DNA of 46,204 bases, from NCBI GenBank assembly GCA_049965455.1, contig JBMFWH010000007.1, forward strand, positions 1 through 46,204, read 5' to 3'. The position numbers and the translations under genes were made by a program. Source of the DNA: JAVRLB01 sp049965455. GTDB taxonomy: Archaea; Thermoplasmatota; Thermoplasmata; Thermoplasmatales; ARK-15. Under the pieces are notes generated by a model that was not told the DNA's origin, ran no database searches, and saw nothing but the letters and a program-made list of their open reading frames with translations. Each line of letters begins with the position of its first letter. Within the stretch, counting starts at the first letter, position 1. This document shows positions 1 to 8,730 of this stretch, in pieces.

Positions 1-77
1 TACCCTTTAAATACGGTAAAAATTACGCATAATACTAGCTTTTATGAAAACTTAACTTCAGAATCGTGACCTATTAC
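1..77 (+). mobile_element. Right half of a 169-bp MITE-like element (copy E3, cut by window start)
   Basis: This stretch matches, almost base for base, the right half of the complete copies at 30982-31150 and 31322-31490. It shares the internal block AAAAATTACGCATAAT and the right terminal repeat AATCGTGACCTATTAC, which ends at base 77. The left half and the left target duplication lie before the window. There is no coding capacity. The assignment rests on the repeat alignment with the two complete copies. Confidence 0.8.
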
Positions 78-132
78 CATATTTAGAAAGTTTTATAATA
101 GGGATGGATATTACATTTAATAGGTGATTTTA

Positions 133-366
133 ATGGCTGTCGGCTTTGTGTTAATCAGTACTGCGCCTGGAAAAGAGCATGATGTATACAATGCGTTAAA
201 AAACATTAAAGAAATTGTAGAATTGCATCCATTGTTCGGGGAATATGACTTAATCGCTAAAATAGATGCAAAAGATTTCAATGAGCTAGGAAAAATAGTG
301 GTGGATCAGATCAGAAACATTACTGGCGTTATAGATACAAAGACGTTAACAGGAATTAAATTCTAA
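133..366 (+). CDS. Stand-alone Lrp/AsnC-type ligand-binding (RAM) domain protein
   Basis: This is a 77-residue protein that is only the alpha/beta ligand-binding domain found at the C-terminus of Lrp/AsnC regulators, with no helix-turn-helix. The visible family pattern is a first strand, GKEHDVYNALKNI, then V-E-L-HPLFGEYDLIAKID, then a final TGVIDTKTLTGIKF. Family members form dimers or octamers that bind small ligands such as amino acids, and single-domain versions may modulate full-length Lrp proteins; that role is inferred. An upstream in-frame GTG at 124 is possible, but the ATG at 133 is preferred because GGTGAT (123-128) then sits as its ribosome-binding site. A TATA-like GTTTTATAATAG lies at about 90-101. 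The end of a repeat element lies 55 bases upstream. Confidence 0.85.
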   Translation: MAVGFVLISTAPGKEHDVYNALKNIKEIVELHPLFGEYDLIAKIDAKDFNELGKIVVDQIRNITGVIDTKTLTGIKF

Positions 367-386
367 ACCTATGAAGGTGCTAAAAA

Positions 387-686
387 ATGTTATCTTTAGA
401 CTCATTTATTGGAGTTATTATATCTTTGTTTGCTCTGACATTATTCATATTGGGGATTTTTACAGCTTATTTTGGTAGTGGGAAGAGCAGGGTTGCAGGA
501 TCAATACTATTAGTTGTAGGTCTGATAATAGGAATAATATATATAGTTTATAAATACAGCATTCAACATGAAGTTGGCTTTATGACAGGTCAGGTAATAT
601 ACCCGACGTTATTTTATGCTGGCGCTGCCATTATTGGCGTAGTTATTGGGTTTTTGATATTTTTAGCAATAATAATGAAAACATAA
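387..686 (+). CDS. Small three-helix membrane protein of unknown function
   Basis: This 99-residue protein has three predicted transmembrane helices at roughly residues 6-30, 36-56 and 70-97, separated by a short basic loop (GSGKSR) and a polar loop. I do not recognise the family. The ATG is preceded by GAAGGTG, a plausible ribosome-binding site, and the gene starts 20 bases after the Lrp-like gene, so the two may be co-transcribed. No catalytic motif is visible. The strongly hydrophobic, codon-consistent reading frame supports a real gene. Confidence 0.6.
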   Translation: MLSLDSFIGVIISLFALTLFILGIFTAYFGSGKSRVAGSILLVVGLIIGIIYIVYKYSIQHEVGFMTGQVIYPTLFYAGAAIIGVVIGFLIFLAIIMKT

Positions 687-717
687 TATTTATTTACTGT
701 TTCTTTTTTTCCTATTT

Positions 718-1206
718 ATGGATATTGAAATAATCTTAGGAAGCAAAAGTGACTTACCTGTATTAAAAGACTGCGTTTCTGTTTTAAAGCAACTTAAAAT
801 TGAGTATAATATATCAATATTATCTGCGCATAGATCCCCGGATCAGTTGAGAGATCATATTATTAAAAGCGATGCAAAGGCGTTCATAGCGTTTGCTGGG
901 TTAAGTGCGGCATTGCCAGGGTTTATAGCTTCATATACTCTAAAACCGGTGATAGGTGTTCCGCTATCAGGGAAGGTACCATACGATTCATTGCTCTCTA
1001 TGGCACAGTTACCAAAAGGTGTTCCAGTTGCAGTTGTAGGCATAGATAATGCCAAAAATGCAGCTTTGCTTGCAGCACGTATTTTAGCTGTGGGATCAGA
1101 AGAGTTAGTGAATAGATTGAAGAAATTTCAGGTGGAGGATATAAAAAACATAGAGCAGGAAAATAAGAAAGAATTAAAGAGGTTCATAGAGCAGGAGAGA
1201 ATATAA
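718..1206 (+). CDS. purE: Phosphoribosylaminoimidazole carboxylase catalytic subunit / N5-CAIR mutase
   Basis: PurE (162 residues) carries out the carboxylation step that forms CAIR in de novo purine synthesis. The family motifs are present: GSKSD (8-12) and SAHR (36-39), which holds the catalytic His, plus a C-terminal DSLLSMAQLPKGVPVAVVG block ahead of KNAALLAARIL. The usual GGAAHLPG loop reads AGLSAALPG here (60-68), so the second His is absent; this makes the choice between mutase and direct carboxylase uncertain. No PurK is seen nearby. The ATG follows a T-rich tract with a TATA-like AATATTTAT about 26-34 bases upstream, which suggests leaderless transcription. The stop abuts the guaAB start, so the two form an operon. 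Confidence 0.92.
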   Translation: MDIEIILGSKSDLPVLKDCVSVLKQLKIEYNISILSAHRSPDQLRDHIIKSDAKAFIAFAGLSAALPGFIASYTLKPVIGVPLSGKVPYDSLLSMAQLPKGVPVAVVGIDNAKNAALLAARILAVGSEELVNRLKKFQVEDIKNIEQENKKELKRFIEQERI

Positions 1207-2169
1207 ATGACAAACCTTAAGATTTTTGATCCATCAAAATTTGTGGAAGAGGCCATATTCAATATCAGAGAAATTGTAAAAAACGATAAGGCAGTTATTG
1301 CAGTATCTGGGGGGGTGGATAGCACAGTAGCTGCGATACTCGTAAGCAAAGCTATAGGCAATAATCTAGAAGCCATATTCATAGATACTGGTTTGATGAG
1401 AAAATATGAAAATGAAGAAGTTACTGAGATGTTGAAGAGCTTGAACATTAATTTTTTAAGTTTATCGGAGATTGATACATTTTTAAATGCTTTAAAAGGG
1501 ATAGCAGATCCTGAACAAAAAAGGAAGGTTATCGGAGAAACCTTTATAAGAATATTTGAGCGAGAAGCAGAGAAGTTTGGGGCACATTATTTAGTGCAAG
1601 GCACAATAGCACCAGACTGGATAGAATCTGGAGACGAACTGAGAGAGACCATTAAATCCCACCACAATGTAGGTGGCATACCAAAAAATATAAAATTGAG
1701 AATTTTAGAGCCATTGAGAGATCTATATAAGGATGAAGTCAGGGAATTAGCAAGATATCTTGGGCTTACTGTTTCTGAACGGCAACCGTTTCCTGGCCCT
1801 GGCCTTGCAATAAGGGTAATGGGAGAGATCACTTCTGAAAAACTAGAAATTGCGAGAGATGCAAACTATATCTTTGAAAGGGAGATATACAATGCGGTAA
1901 AAGATTCAAAGATACAGAAACCATGGCAATTTTTTGCAGTATTATTATCTACGAGAAGCGTGGGTGTCCATGGAGACAAGAGAGCATTTGGATATACGGT
2001 AGCGTTGAGAGCTATAGAGTCTATGGATGGAATGTCCGGAACGTTCAGCAGGATACCTTTTGATTTATTGGATGATATTTCTATAAAAATTACGAATTCC
2101 ATTAAAGGCGTTAACAGGGTTGTTTATGATATTACAAATAAGCCCCCTGCAACAATAGAATGGGAATAG
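1207..2169 (+). CDS. guaAB: GMP synthase subunit B (PP-loop ATPase)
   Basis: This 320-residue protein is the ATP-pyrophosphatase half of GMP synthetase, which adenylates XMP and aminates it to GMP. The PP-loop SGGVDST is at 34-40, and the C-terminal dimerisation domain has the family signature QPFPGPGLAIRVMGE and ends in the typical NKPPATIEWE. As in most archaea, the glutaminase half is a separate gene, not seen in this window. The ATG directly follows the purE stop with no gap, indicating translational coupling in a purine operon. Confidence 0.96.
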   Translation: MTNLKIFDPSKFVEEAIFNIREIVKNDKAVIAVSGGVDSTVAAILVSKAIGNNLEAIFIDTGLMRKYENEEVTEMLKSLNINFLSLSEIDTFLNALKGIADPEQKRKVIGETFIRIFEREAEKFGAHYLVQGTIAPDWIESGDELRETIKSHHNVGGIPKNIKLRILEPLRDLYKDEVRELARYLGLTVSERQPFPGPGLAIRVMGEITSEKLEIARDANYIFEREIYNAVKDSKIQKPWQFFAVLLSTRSVGVHGDKRAFGYTVALRAIESMDGMSGTFSRIPFDLLDDISIKITNSIKGVNRVVYDITNKPPATIEWE

Positions 2170-2178
2170 GCTCTGTAA

Positions 2179-3501
2179 ATGGCTGGAATATATATAGGGA
2201 TAGATGACACCGATTCCACAGAAGGAATGTGCACAACATATCTGGCAGTATCATTAATTGAGAATCTGGGGCTTGACCTTATTGGATATCCGAGGCTTGT
2301 GCGCCTGAACCCAAACATACCCTGGAAAACCCGAGGCAACGGTGCAATCTGCCTGAAATTCGGGGAAGGTAGAGGATCAAAGTTTCTTGCAGGAGCTATA
2401 AAAGGGAAGAAGATATATGCATACTCCTCTTCTAAGGATTTTCAGATATGCCCAGATGTTATGGAGGATGTAAAAAGAATTGTTGAAAAATATGCGATAT
2501 TTAAAGATGAAAACACAAATCCAGGAATTGTGATATCCAGCAAGAAACTTAGCGAAGAAATGTACTGGAAAGCTGTGAGATCGGTGGTGAATATAGTAGA
2601 CGTTGAAAAGGAACTTAAAAATACGATATTTAAGAAATATAAGAATGGAAGGGGCATAATCGGTGCTTCCGCAGCAATAGCGTGGAGAGCAAAACACAAA
2701 ACGTACGAACTTATAACATATCTGAACGAAACGCAATGGTTCAGCCCCAGAGAAATCAGGGTCGAAGAAGTGATAGATCTTGACCATAGGCTAAAGCATA
2801 CTTTTGATAACTATGACTACAGGAACAAACATATCTCTATCAAGCCAAACTCTAAAACACCTGTTTTATATGGAGTAAGAGGCACAGATCCCCGAGAATT
2901 ATTGAGGTGCCTGAAAATAATTACTGCCGAATTTGAAAGTTACCTGATTTTTGAGACAAATCAGGGTACTGACGATCATATATTGCGAAAAAAAATTGCG
3001 GATATTAGAGAATACGAGAGCGTGATGTTGATAGGAAAAGTGATATCCTCGCCAAGAATAATAAAAGGAGGACACGTACTCTTTGAGCTTTCTGACAAAA
3101 CCGGCAAGATCACCTGTGCTGCATATGAACCCACAAAGGAGTTCAGGGATATTGTTAAAAACCTTGTGATAGGTGATGAACTGAAGGTGTTTGGCGGGAA
3201 AAGAAAAGGCGAGAATACTATCAATATCGAAAAAATAGAGATTCTAAAGTTGCAGAAAATAATGAAAAACATACCTCCTATCTGCCCAATATGCAATAAG
3301 AAGATGGAGTCTATAGGCAGAGATAAAGGCTATCGCTGCCGAAATTGCGGCACTAAAAGTGTTGATTATGAAAAGGTTGAATTGCCCAGATCGTTAAAAT
3401 TGAACTATTATGAGGTCCCTGGTATAGCACGCAGACACCTATCAAAACCCATAAAGCTCATGAAAAAAGAGAATCAGAGCCATTCGCTTAAATCTCTCTG
3501 A
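2179..3501 (+). CDS. tiaS: tRNA(Ile2) 2-agmatinylcytidine synthetase
   Basis: TiaS attaches agmatine to C34 of the CAU anticodon of tRNA-Ile2 so that it reads AUA; it is essential in archaea that use this modification. The 440-residue protein shows the N-terminal GIDDTDSTEGMCTTYLA motif of the Thr18-Asp kinase domain, a GNGAICLKF stretch, a central ferredoxin-like part, an OB-fold at about 278-345, and a C-terminal zinc ribbon CPIC...CRNC near 373-396. Start ATG lies nine bases after the guaAB stop, so it is probably the third gene of that operon. Its 3' end overlaps that of fen1, on the opposite strand, by 28 bases. Confidence 0.94.
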   Translation: MAGIYIGIDDTDSTEGMCTTYLAVSLIENLGLDLIGYPRLVRLNPNIPWKTRGNGAICLKFGEGRGSKFLAGAIKGKKIYAYSSSKDFQICPDVMEDVKRIVEKYAIFKDENTNPGIVISSKKLSEEMYWKAVRSVVNIVDVEKELKNTIFKKYKNGRGIIGASAAIAWRAKHKTYELITYLNETQWFSPREIRVEEVIDLDHRLKHTFDNYDYRNKHISIKPNSKTPVLYGVRGTDPRELLRCLKIITAEFESYLIFETNQGTDDHILRKKIADIREYESVMLIGKVISSPRIIKGGHVLFELSDKTGKITCAAYEPTKEFRDIVKNLVIGDELKVFGGKRKGENTINIEKIEILKLQKIMKNIPPICPICNKKMESIGRDKGYRCRNCGTKSVDYEKVELPRSLKLNYYEVPGIARRHLSKPIKLMKKENQSHSLKSL

Positions 3502-4493
3502 GCCTTATTCTTCTGGACTAGCTTCAATTTCTCAATGGCGGAACTTACCCGTTCCCTGGAAAAATCATGCTCTTCGCACAAAAACTCTGCAAGTTTCAAA
3601 TCGTCAATCTGTTTCCATTCAATCTTGTACTCTGTGGATATATCGGGCTTTAAAAATATAGATCGCACCTCTTCATAATTTTCAATCTTAAATCCTTTTT
3701 CTTTTTCTATGTTTTCTAAGTTCCCGTATTTCTTAATGAGCAAAAGTGCTTTTTTTGGGCCTATGTTCTTTATGCCATCGTTAAAGTCCGTTCCTATCAA
3801 AATGCCCATATCTACAAGCTGCTCGCGCGTAACCTGCAAATTTTTTAGATTTTTAGCAAGGTCTATCATTTCCGGAGAGATGTCTTTATAAACTTTTTTG
3901 CCAGGCATCTTCCTCTTTCCTGACACTGTAAGGTTTCGCAGCAAGTATGGGGTATTGAACAGGAGAGAATCGTAATCTTGCGATCCAACCCCGTATGCGT
4001 CTCCTTTTCTGGCCATATATGACGCCTGTGCCTCGCCCTCAGAAGGTGCCTGAATCCAGGCTATGCCCATATAATCTAACAATTTCTTAGATTCATCCAC
4101 CACTTCCCTGTTTACCCTTGAAGATTGCTGAGACCATTTTCTAGCCTCTTCTATATTACCGGATTCTATTGCAGTTTTCCATTCTGCTTCTGCATTGGTT
4201 CTTATCGCGTTTCTTTTCTCAATAACTGATCTTTTTAGTTCAGGTGGCTTTCCGTCAAACACGTATATCGGCTTAATCCCAAATTCCAGTATATTGCTGG
4301 TCCTGTAAAAAAGCCCGGAGATATGCGAAGTTATCCTTCCAGAAGAATCCTTTAACGGCGTACCATCCGCCTGTCTTATTATAGAAAGAAACTGATACAG
4401 AGCATTGTAAGCATCAATCGCTATAACTTTTCCGTTTAGATCTTTGAATTGAATGCTCTGAATATCCAAGATAGAAGATATGTCAACTCCCAT
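3474..4493 (-). CDS. fen: Flap endonuclease 1
   Basis: FEN1 removes 5' flaps during Okazaki fragment maturation and repair. The 339-residue protein begins MGVDI, and the N-terminal Gly must follow Met in this family, so the ATG at 4493 is chosen over an in-frame codon 33 bases upstream. Conserved elements include AIDAYNALYQF (metal Asp 27), YVFDGKPPELK, the EGEAQASYMARKG and SQDYDSLLF catalytic blocks, and GTDFNDGIKNIGPKKA (helix-hairpin-helix). The C-terminus is QRDLSEWL, a good PCNA-interacting (PIP) box. The radB stop lies one base upstream, so radB and fen1 are one transcript. Confidence 0.96.
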   Translation of the reverse strand: MGVDISSILDIQSIQFKDLNGKVIAIDAYNALYQFLSIIRQADGTPLKDSSGRITSHISGLFYRTSNILEFGIKPIYVFDGKPPELKRSVIEKRNAIRTNAEAEWKTAIESGNIEEARKWSQQSSRVNREVVDESKKLLDYMGIAWIQAPSEGEAQASYMARKGDAYGVGSQDYDSLLFNTPYLLRNLTVSGKRKMPGKKVYKDISPEMIDLAKNLKNLQVTREQLVDMGILIGTDFNDGIKNIGPKKALLLIKKYGNLENIEKEKGFKIENYEEVRSIFLKPDISTEYKIEWKQIDDLKLAEFLCEEHDFSRERVSSAIEKLKLVQKNKAQRDLSEWL

Positions 4494-4494
4494 T

Positions 4495-5187
4495 TTACTG
4501 ATCCTCCACGTCTCTTTCAAAGCCAATATTTGTGATTTTTAAAGCCACGGTTCTGCCCTCTTCTATAGACCTGTGCTTTTGAAGTATTGCTTCTCTCTTC
4601 CCTCTTCCAACCTTCCTAAGCAGGATTATAGTTTTTGCTATATGATTTAGTATATACCCTCCTAATGGCATAATATCTTTAGTGTTAATGTCCAGGTAAA
4701 CCTGGTTAGTTACAAGCACTGCCACATTTCTTTTTTTGCTTATTTTAGATAGATTTGTAAGCTCTTTTGATAAGAACAGTTTTGCTTTTGTGGATGTCCC
4801 GTTTGACAGCTCTGCCCTGTAAAACTCGGTAAGTGAATCTACTATTATCAGAGATATATCTTTTTGCTCGTCTATTAATGTGATCGCTTTGCTCATCATC
4901 TCTTCTTGATCTTCAATAGAGTAAGACCTGAAAAAATAAATGTTTTTCAATGTTTCTTCAGGCGCATTGTTCAATATCTGATACAATCGCTCTGCAGAGA
5001 TACCTTCTGTGTCCACATAAACAACTTTATTTCCTTTTTTAGATTCTGTTATTGCAGTTTCTATGCATATATTAGTCTTTCCTGACCCACCTTCCCCAAA
5101 TATTTCTGTAATATGCCCTTTTTCAATTCCGCCGTTCAAAAGCTGGTCAAACGCATCGCATCCCGTAGATATTCTATCCATTTTCAT
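4495..5187 (-). CDS. radB: DNA repair and recombination protein RadB
   Basis: RadB is a euryarchaeal RecA/RadA paralogue that acts as a recombination mediator. The 230-residue protein has only the ATPase core: Walker A GEGGSGKTN (31-39) and Walker B LIIVDSLTEFYR, with no N-terminal helix-hairpin-helix domain, which separates it from RadA. The first ATG at 5187 is kept, although a second ATG two codons later (5181) would also serve. A TATA-like CTTTTATAAT lies roughly 15-25 bases upstream, so the transcript is nearly leaderless. It is followed immediately by fen1. Confidence 0.94.
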   Translation of the reverse strand: MKMDRISTGCDAFDQLLNGGIEKGHITEIFGEGGSGKTNICIETAITESKKGNKVVYVDTEGISAERLYQILNNAPEETLKNIYFFRSYSIEDQEEMMSKAITLIDEQKDISLIIVDSLTEFYRAELSNGTSTKAKLFLSKELTNLSKISKKRNVAVLVTNQVYLDINTKDIMPLGGYILNHIAKTIILLRKVGRGKREAILQKHRSIEEGRTVALKITNIGFERDVEDQ

Positions 5188-5231
5188 CTAAATAATAATT
5201 ATAAAAGAGATATTTAACAACTTCTATTTTT

Positions 5232-5480
5232 TTAATATATTGTTAAATTATATTTTTCTTTTACCTCAATAAACTGCTCCCTGCTCTTAATATTCAGCAT
5301 ATCACTGATCTCGACCATATACTTGGTTACTTCCTTATCCCACTCTTCACTTGCAAGTTTCAATCTCTTTTCAGTGTCATCAAAAAACAGCTCTTCATAA
5401 TGCTCTTTCAGGCATCTCAAACACTCAACGGCAGATTCTTCAGATTTATGTTCCTCAAATTCTTTGAAACAATGATTCAT
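5232..5480 (-). CDS. Uncharacterised small protein at the end of the nuo operon (second tail gene)
   Basis: This 82-residue, acidic, mostly helical protein is not recognised. Three cysteines cluster near the N-terminus: His3-Cys4, then Cys20-x2-Cys23 followed by His27, a possible metal or redox site, although this is only a pattern. The C-terminal half (EWDKEVTKYMVEISDMLNI) looks amphipathic. Its ATG overlaps the stop of the preceding gene (ATGA) and is preceded by GAGGTGTGATG, so it is translationally coupled to the nuo operon. No clear T-run terminator follows it. A soluble accessory or assembly role for complex I is inferred from position only. Confidence 0.6.
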   Translation of the reverse strand: MNHCFKEFEEHKSEESAVECLRCLKEHYEELFFDDTEKRLKLASEEWDKEVTKYMVEISDMLNIKSREQFIEVKEKYNLTIY

Positions 5481-5848
5481 AAATCATCACACCTCTGCAT
5501 ATTAAATGCCGGATATGCCGGATCATAACGATTCAATGAATACTCGAGCCTGAAGATATATGCCATGGCCGCTACTTTAGGATCTTCAATCTCTATCTTG
5601 TTATATAGATAAAAATCAGGATATGTTTCCGCAATGCTCAGCAACTCGGCTCTTGCAACGCTCATGTCCATCTTCCTCTCCAAGACTTTCATGTTTATTT
5701 CAGCAAACTTGTTTGCACCGTCCGAATATTTTGAGCCTCTATTCTTTCTGGCATATTTCTCTATTTTTTTAAGTGCATTATATGCTTTTTTTATGTCTCC
5801 ATTGATGAGTTCGGTATCGTAAATGGTCAGGTAAAAATCAATAATCAT
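5477..5848 (-). CDS. Uncharacterised helical protein following nuoN (first tail gene)
   Basis: This 123-residue protein is not recognised. It begins MIIDFYLTIYDTELINGDIKKAYNAL and continues with paired amphipathic helices (KKIEKYARKN, FAEINMKVLERKMDMSVARAELL), which resembles a short TPR-like helical hairpin protein; this is a weak resemblance. It has no membrane segment or signal peptide, so it is probably cytoplasmic. Its ATG is immediately adjacent to the nuoN stop (zero spacing) and uses GGGAGGGAT inside the nuoN end as ribosome-binding site, so it is co-translated with the complex I genes. Confidence 0.65.
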   Translation of the reverse strand: MIIDFYLTIYDTELINGDIKKAYNALKKIEKYARKNRGSKYSDGANKFAEINMKVLERKMDMSVARAELLSIAETYPDFYLYNKIEIEDPKVAAMAYIFRLEYSLNRYDPAYPAFNMQRCDDL

Positions 5849-7258
5849 TTATATCCCTCCCAAGAAAACGGTAGCAATGTGATTTAGGTGCCCGATCAGG
5901 TAAGGGCTCAAAATCCCTAAGACTATCACTGCAATAGCCGCTATAAATACTGGGATCAGAATTTGTGATCCTACTTTTATCGGCTCGTTTGATGGTTTCC
6001 AGTACATGTACATAAGTACCCTGAAATAATAAAACACAGATATCGCACTGTTTATTATTGCTATAATGGCAAGCCACAACAAGTTAGATTCTATTAATGT
6101 CAGGAACAGGTAGTATTTTCCCACAAATCCGAGAGTCGGGGGTATTCCGGCAAGTGACATTAATAACAGCGCAATAGACACGCCGAACAACGGTGCTTTT
6201 TTACCGAGCCCTGCAAATCTGTCCAGAAATGCGTCTCCACCTTCAAAAGGGCTCGTAGCTATGAACAATCCTGCTTTCATGAATAGATATGCAATTGAAA
6301 ATATGAGCAATGCTGCAAGGCCATATCCTAAGATCGTAGTATTGTAAGTATATCCTGCAATGACAAAAAACAGGCTAAGATATCCTGCATTAGCAATGGA
6401 AGAATACGCAAGCATTCTCTTTACGTCTTTCTGGACCAGTGCAACGATGTTCCCGAACGTCATAGTCAATACAGACAGTATTGCGAAAATTATGTACACA
6501 TCATACTTCATTCCATAAAATGCAAATAATATGAGCCTCACAATTGCTATCAAAGCCATCAATTTGCTGCCTGTTGACAGAAATGCAGAGAGCGAAGATC
6601 TCGCGCCGGTATATGTATCCACCGCCCATGAATGGAACGGAAACAGTGCCAGCTTGAACCCAAACCCAACAACCAGCAATACCAGCCCGATTATCGAATA
6701 TGTGTTAGATACAGTATACAAAGCACTAAAGCTGAATGATCCAGATGCCAGATACAAATAAGATATTCCAAAAACTAAAAATGCCGAAGATACCGCACCG
6801 GTAACAAAGTATTTCAAAGATGCTTCCAGTGCTCTCTTTTCCTTGTTATAGGCAGTAAGTGCATATGTAGCAATGCTGGATGTTTCAAATGCAACGAATA
6901 GCATTATAAGGTTATTTGAAAATGATACAAACATCATTCCCAGTGTTGCAAATAAGAGCAGTGCATAATATATTTCAGGTCTAGACTTGGTATCTCGTAC
7001 TGAAGAGTAAAGGGTAAACAGTAGTGCTGTAATGAACAATAGATTAAACAGATTCCCCAATGACGTGATCTGGATACTGTTTGACAGCAATGTTGCAGTG
7101 TTAGAAAAGTTAAACAGAATTGTTGCAAGAGAAAACAGTGCCACCACCGCAGAAAGTCCTGCCAATACTTTGTTATTTTGCGTTACCATTCCAAGTAATA
7201 TCACTAAGAAAGCGCCTATTCCTATTATGAGTTCAGGGTAAATTGGTATAATATTCAC
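5849..7258 (-). CDS. nuoN: NADH-quinone oxidoreductase-like complex I subunit N (antiporter-type)
   Basis: This 469-residue polytopic membrane protein has about 14 predicted helices and belongs to the antiporter-like proton-pumping subunits. Family features are the charged Glu in FVAFETSSIATYAL, the conserved Lys/His segments in LALFPFHSWAVDTYTGA, and VQKDVKRMLAYSSIANAGY. The start is a GTG at 7258, preceded by GGAGGTG within the end of nuoM. It forms one of three pump modules with NuoL and NuoM. Confidence 0.94.
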   Translation of the reverse strand: MNIIPIYPELIIGIGAFLVILLGMVTQNNKVLAGLSAVVALFSLATILFNFSNTATLLSNSIQITSLGNLFNLLFITALLFTLYSSVRDTKSRPEIYYALLLFATLGMMFVSFSNNLIMLFVAFETSSIATYALTAYNKEKRALEASLKYFVTGAVSSAFLVFGISYLYLASGSFSFSALYTVSNTYSIIGLVLLVVGFGFKLALFPFHSWAVDTYTGARSSLSAFLSTGSKLMALIAIVRLILFAFYGMKYDVYIIFAILSVLTMTFGNIVALVQKDVKRMLAYSSIANAGYLSLFFVIAGYTYNTTILGYGLAALLIFSIAYLFMKAGLFIATSPFEGGDAFLDRFAGLGKKAPLFGVSIALLLMSLAGIPPTLGFVGKYYLFLTLIESNLLWLAIIAIINSAISVFYYFRVLMYMYWKPSNEPIKVGSQILIPVFIAAIAVIVLGILSPYLIGHLNHIATVFLGGI

Positions 7259-7260
7259 TT

Positions 7261-8730
7261 TTATGCACCTCCGCTAAATAAGGTAATTATTTTAAACAAC
7301 ACTGTTGGATAGATACCCAGAAACAATGCTATCAATAGAGCCATAAGCATCGGCCAGAACTCGTACCTGGTCATATCTTTAATATTCCCCAAAGTTTCAT
7401 TATATGGCCCAAATATGGATCTCTGCAATGCCCATAAATGATAGCTTGCGACCAGCACCACCCCCACCAATATCAGCAGTATTAGATAGTGTATGAACGG
7501 ATACACACCTATTATTATTGAAAACTCGGCTATAAATCCTGCAAATCCCGGTAGTCCAAGAGAGGCCAAGAATCCGGCGGTCATAATAAAGGCTAGGTAT
7601 GGCATTTTCTTGGTCAGTCCTCCAAGATCACCTATTATTCTAGACTTTGTAGCTCTCTCAACCGCTCCTACCGAGCCAAACAATATCACTATGATTATGC
7701 CGTGAGCAAACATATAAAACATTCCGCCCGCAACTGCGAGATTCCTGATCGGACCTGTGAACATTATGCCTATGGCAACCGCAATGGTGATAAATGACAT
7801 ATGGCCAATGCTCGCATAAGATACCAGCCTTTTCAGGTCTTTTTGAGCCAGTGCCGAGAGAGAGGCATATAGCAAGCTCAGTATTCCGAGCCCTAACAAT
7901 ATGTAATATTCTGTAGAGTTCATTATCGGGGCAAAGGATAATATGAATCTGAACATCCCATAAGCGCCCATCTTTGACATAACCCCTGAAAATATCATGC
8001 TCGTAGAATCAGGGGCCTCTACATATGCATCAGGAGCCCATGTATGTAACGGCACAGTTGGTAGTTTTATGAGAAACGCAAGCATGAATCCAAATACTAT
8101 AAAACTGCTCCATAGTATCGGGATGTGCAGCGATCCAATATTTTGCAGCAATATGGGTATGCTGAACGTGAAATAATTCTGTATTCCATTATAATAATAC
8201 AGGGTAAATATAGAAAGCAACATAAACAGGGATCCCACATGAGTATATATCAGGAACTTGATGGACACATAATCTTTTCTTTTGCCGCCCCATCTGCCTA
8301 CCAAAAAGTAGCCGGGGATCAATACAAGCTCCCAGAATATGTAAAATATGAAAAAGTCCAAGGATATAAACACGCCCATCAATCCAAATTCCAGGAATAA
8401 AAGCAATCCATAGTACAGGTTTTCCCTCTCTGTATTTTTCTGGTACCACACTGCGATTAAAAGGACAATTGAGGTCAGTATTACAAGCGGAAGGCTCAGA
8501 CCGTCTATTCCTAGATAAAAGCTAATACCGTACTGTGATGATAATGAAATGTTTAAAACGAGCTGATAGCCAGACACGAATAAAAACTGAGTAAAGAGAT
8601 ATATTGAATATATGAGCGTCACTAATGTGCCTGCTACTGCAATGTACTTGGAATATTTAGAGCTGGTAAAGAACAGGATCAAGCTTGTAATCAGTGGAAT
8701 TAACAGAAGTATAAGTAACAGATAGCTCAT
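7261..8730 (-). CDS. nuoM: Complex I subunit M (antiporter-type)
   Basis: This proton-channel subunit (about 489 residues, roughly 14 helices) shows the family signatures YIFWELVLIPGYFLVG with its key Glu, KLPTVPLHTWAPDAYVEAP and AQKDLKRLVSYASIGHMSF. The ATG at 8730 is chosen because it overlaps the nuoL stop (ATGA) and has a G-rich ribosome-binding site about seven bases upstream. An ATG six bases further upstream (8736) is possible but leaves almost no spacing. Confidence 0.95.
   Translation of the reverse strand: MSYLLLILLLIPLITSLILFFTSSKYSKYIAVAGTLVTLIYSIYLFTQFLFVSGYQLVLNISLSSQYGISFYLGIDGLSLPLVILTSIVLLIAVWYQKNTERENLYYGLLLFLEFGLMGVFISLDFFIFYIFWELVLIPGYFLVGRWGGKRKDYVSIKFLIYTHVGSLFMLLSIFTLYYYNGIQNYFTFSIPILLQNIGSLHIPILWSSFIVFGFMLAFLIKLPTVPLHTWAPDAYVEAPDSTSMIFSGVMSKMGAYGMFRFILSFAPIMNSTEYYILLGLGILSLLYASLSALAQKDLKRLVSYASIGHMSFITIAVAIGIMFTGPIRNLAVAGGMFYMFAHGIIIVILFGSVGAVERATKSRIIGDLGGLTKKMPYLAFIMTAGFLASLGLPGFAGFIAEFSIIIGVYPFIHYLILLILVGVVLVASYHLWALQRSIFGPYNETLGNIKDMTRYEFWPMLMALLIALFLGIYPTVLFKIITLFSGGA

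Noticed and set aside
4494..4526. Upstream extension of FEN1
   Set aside because: The family requires Gly right after the initiator Met; the extension overlaps radB and lacks family sequence.
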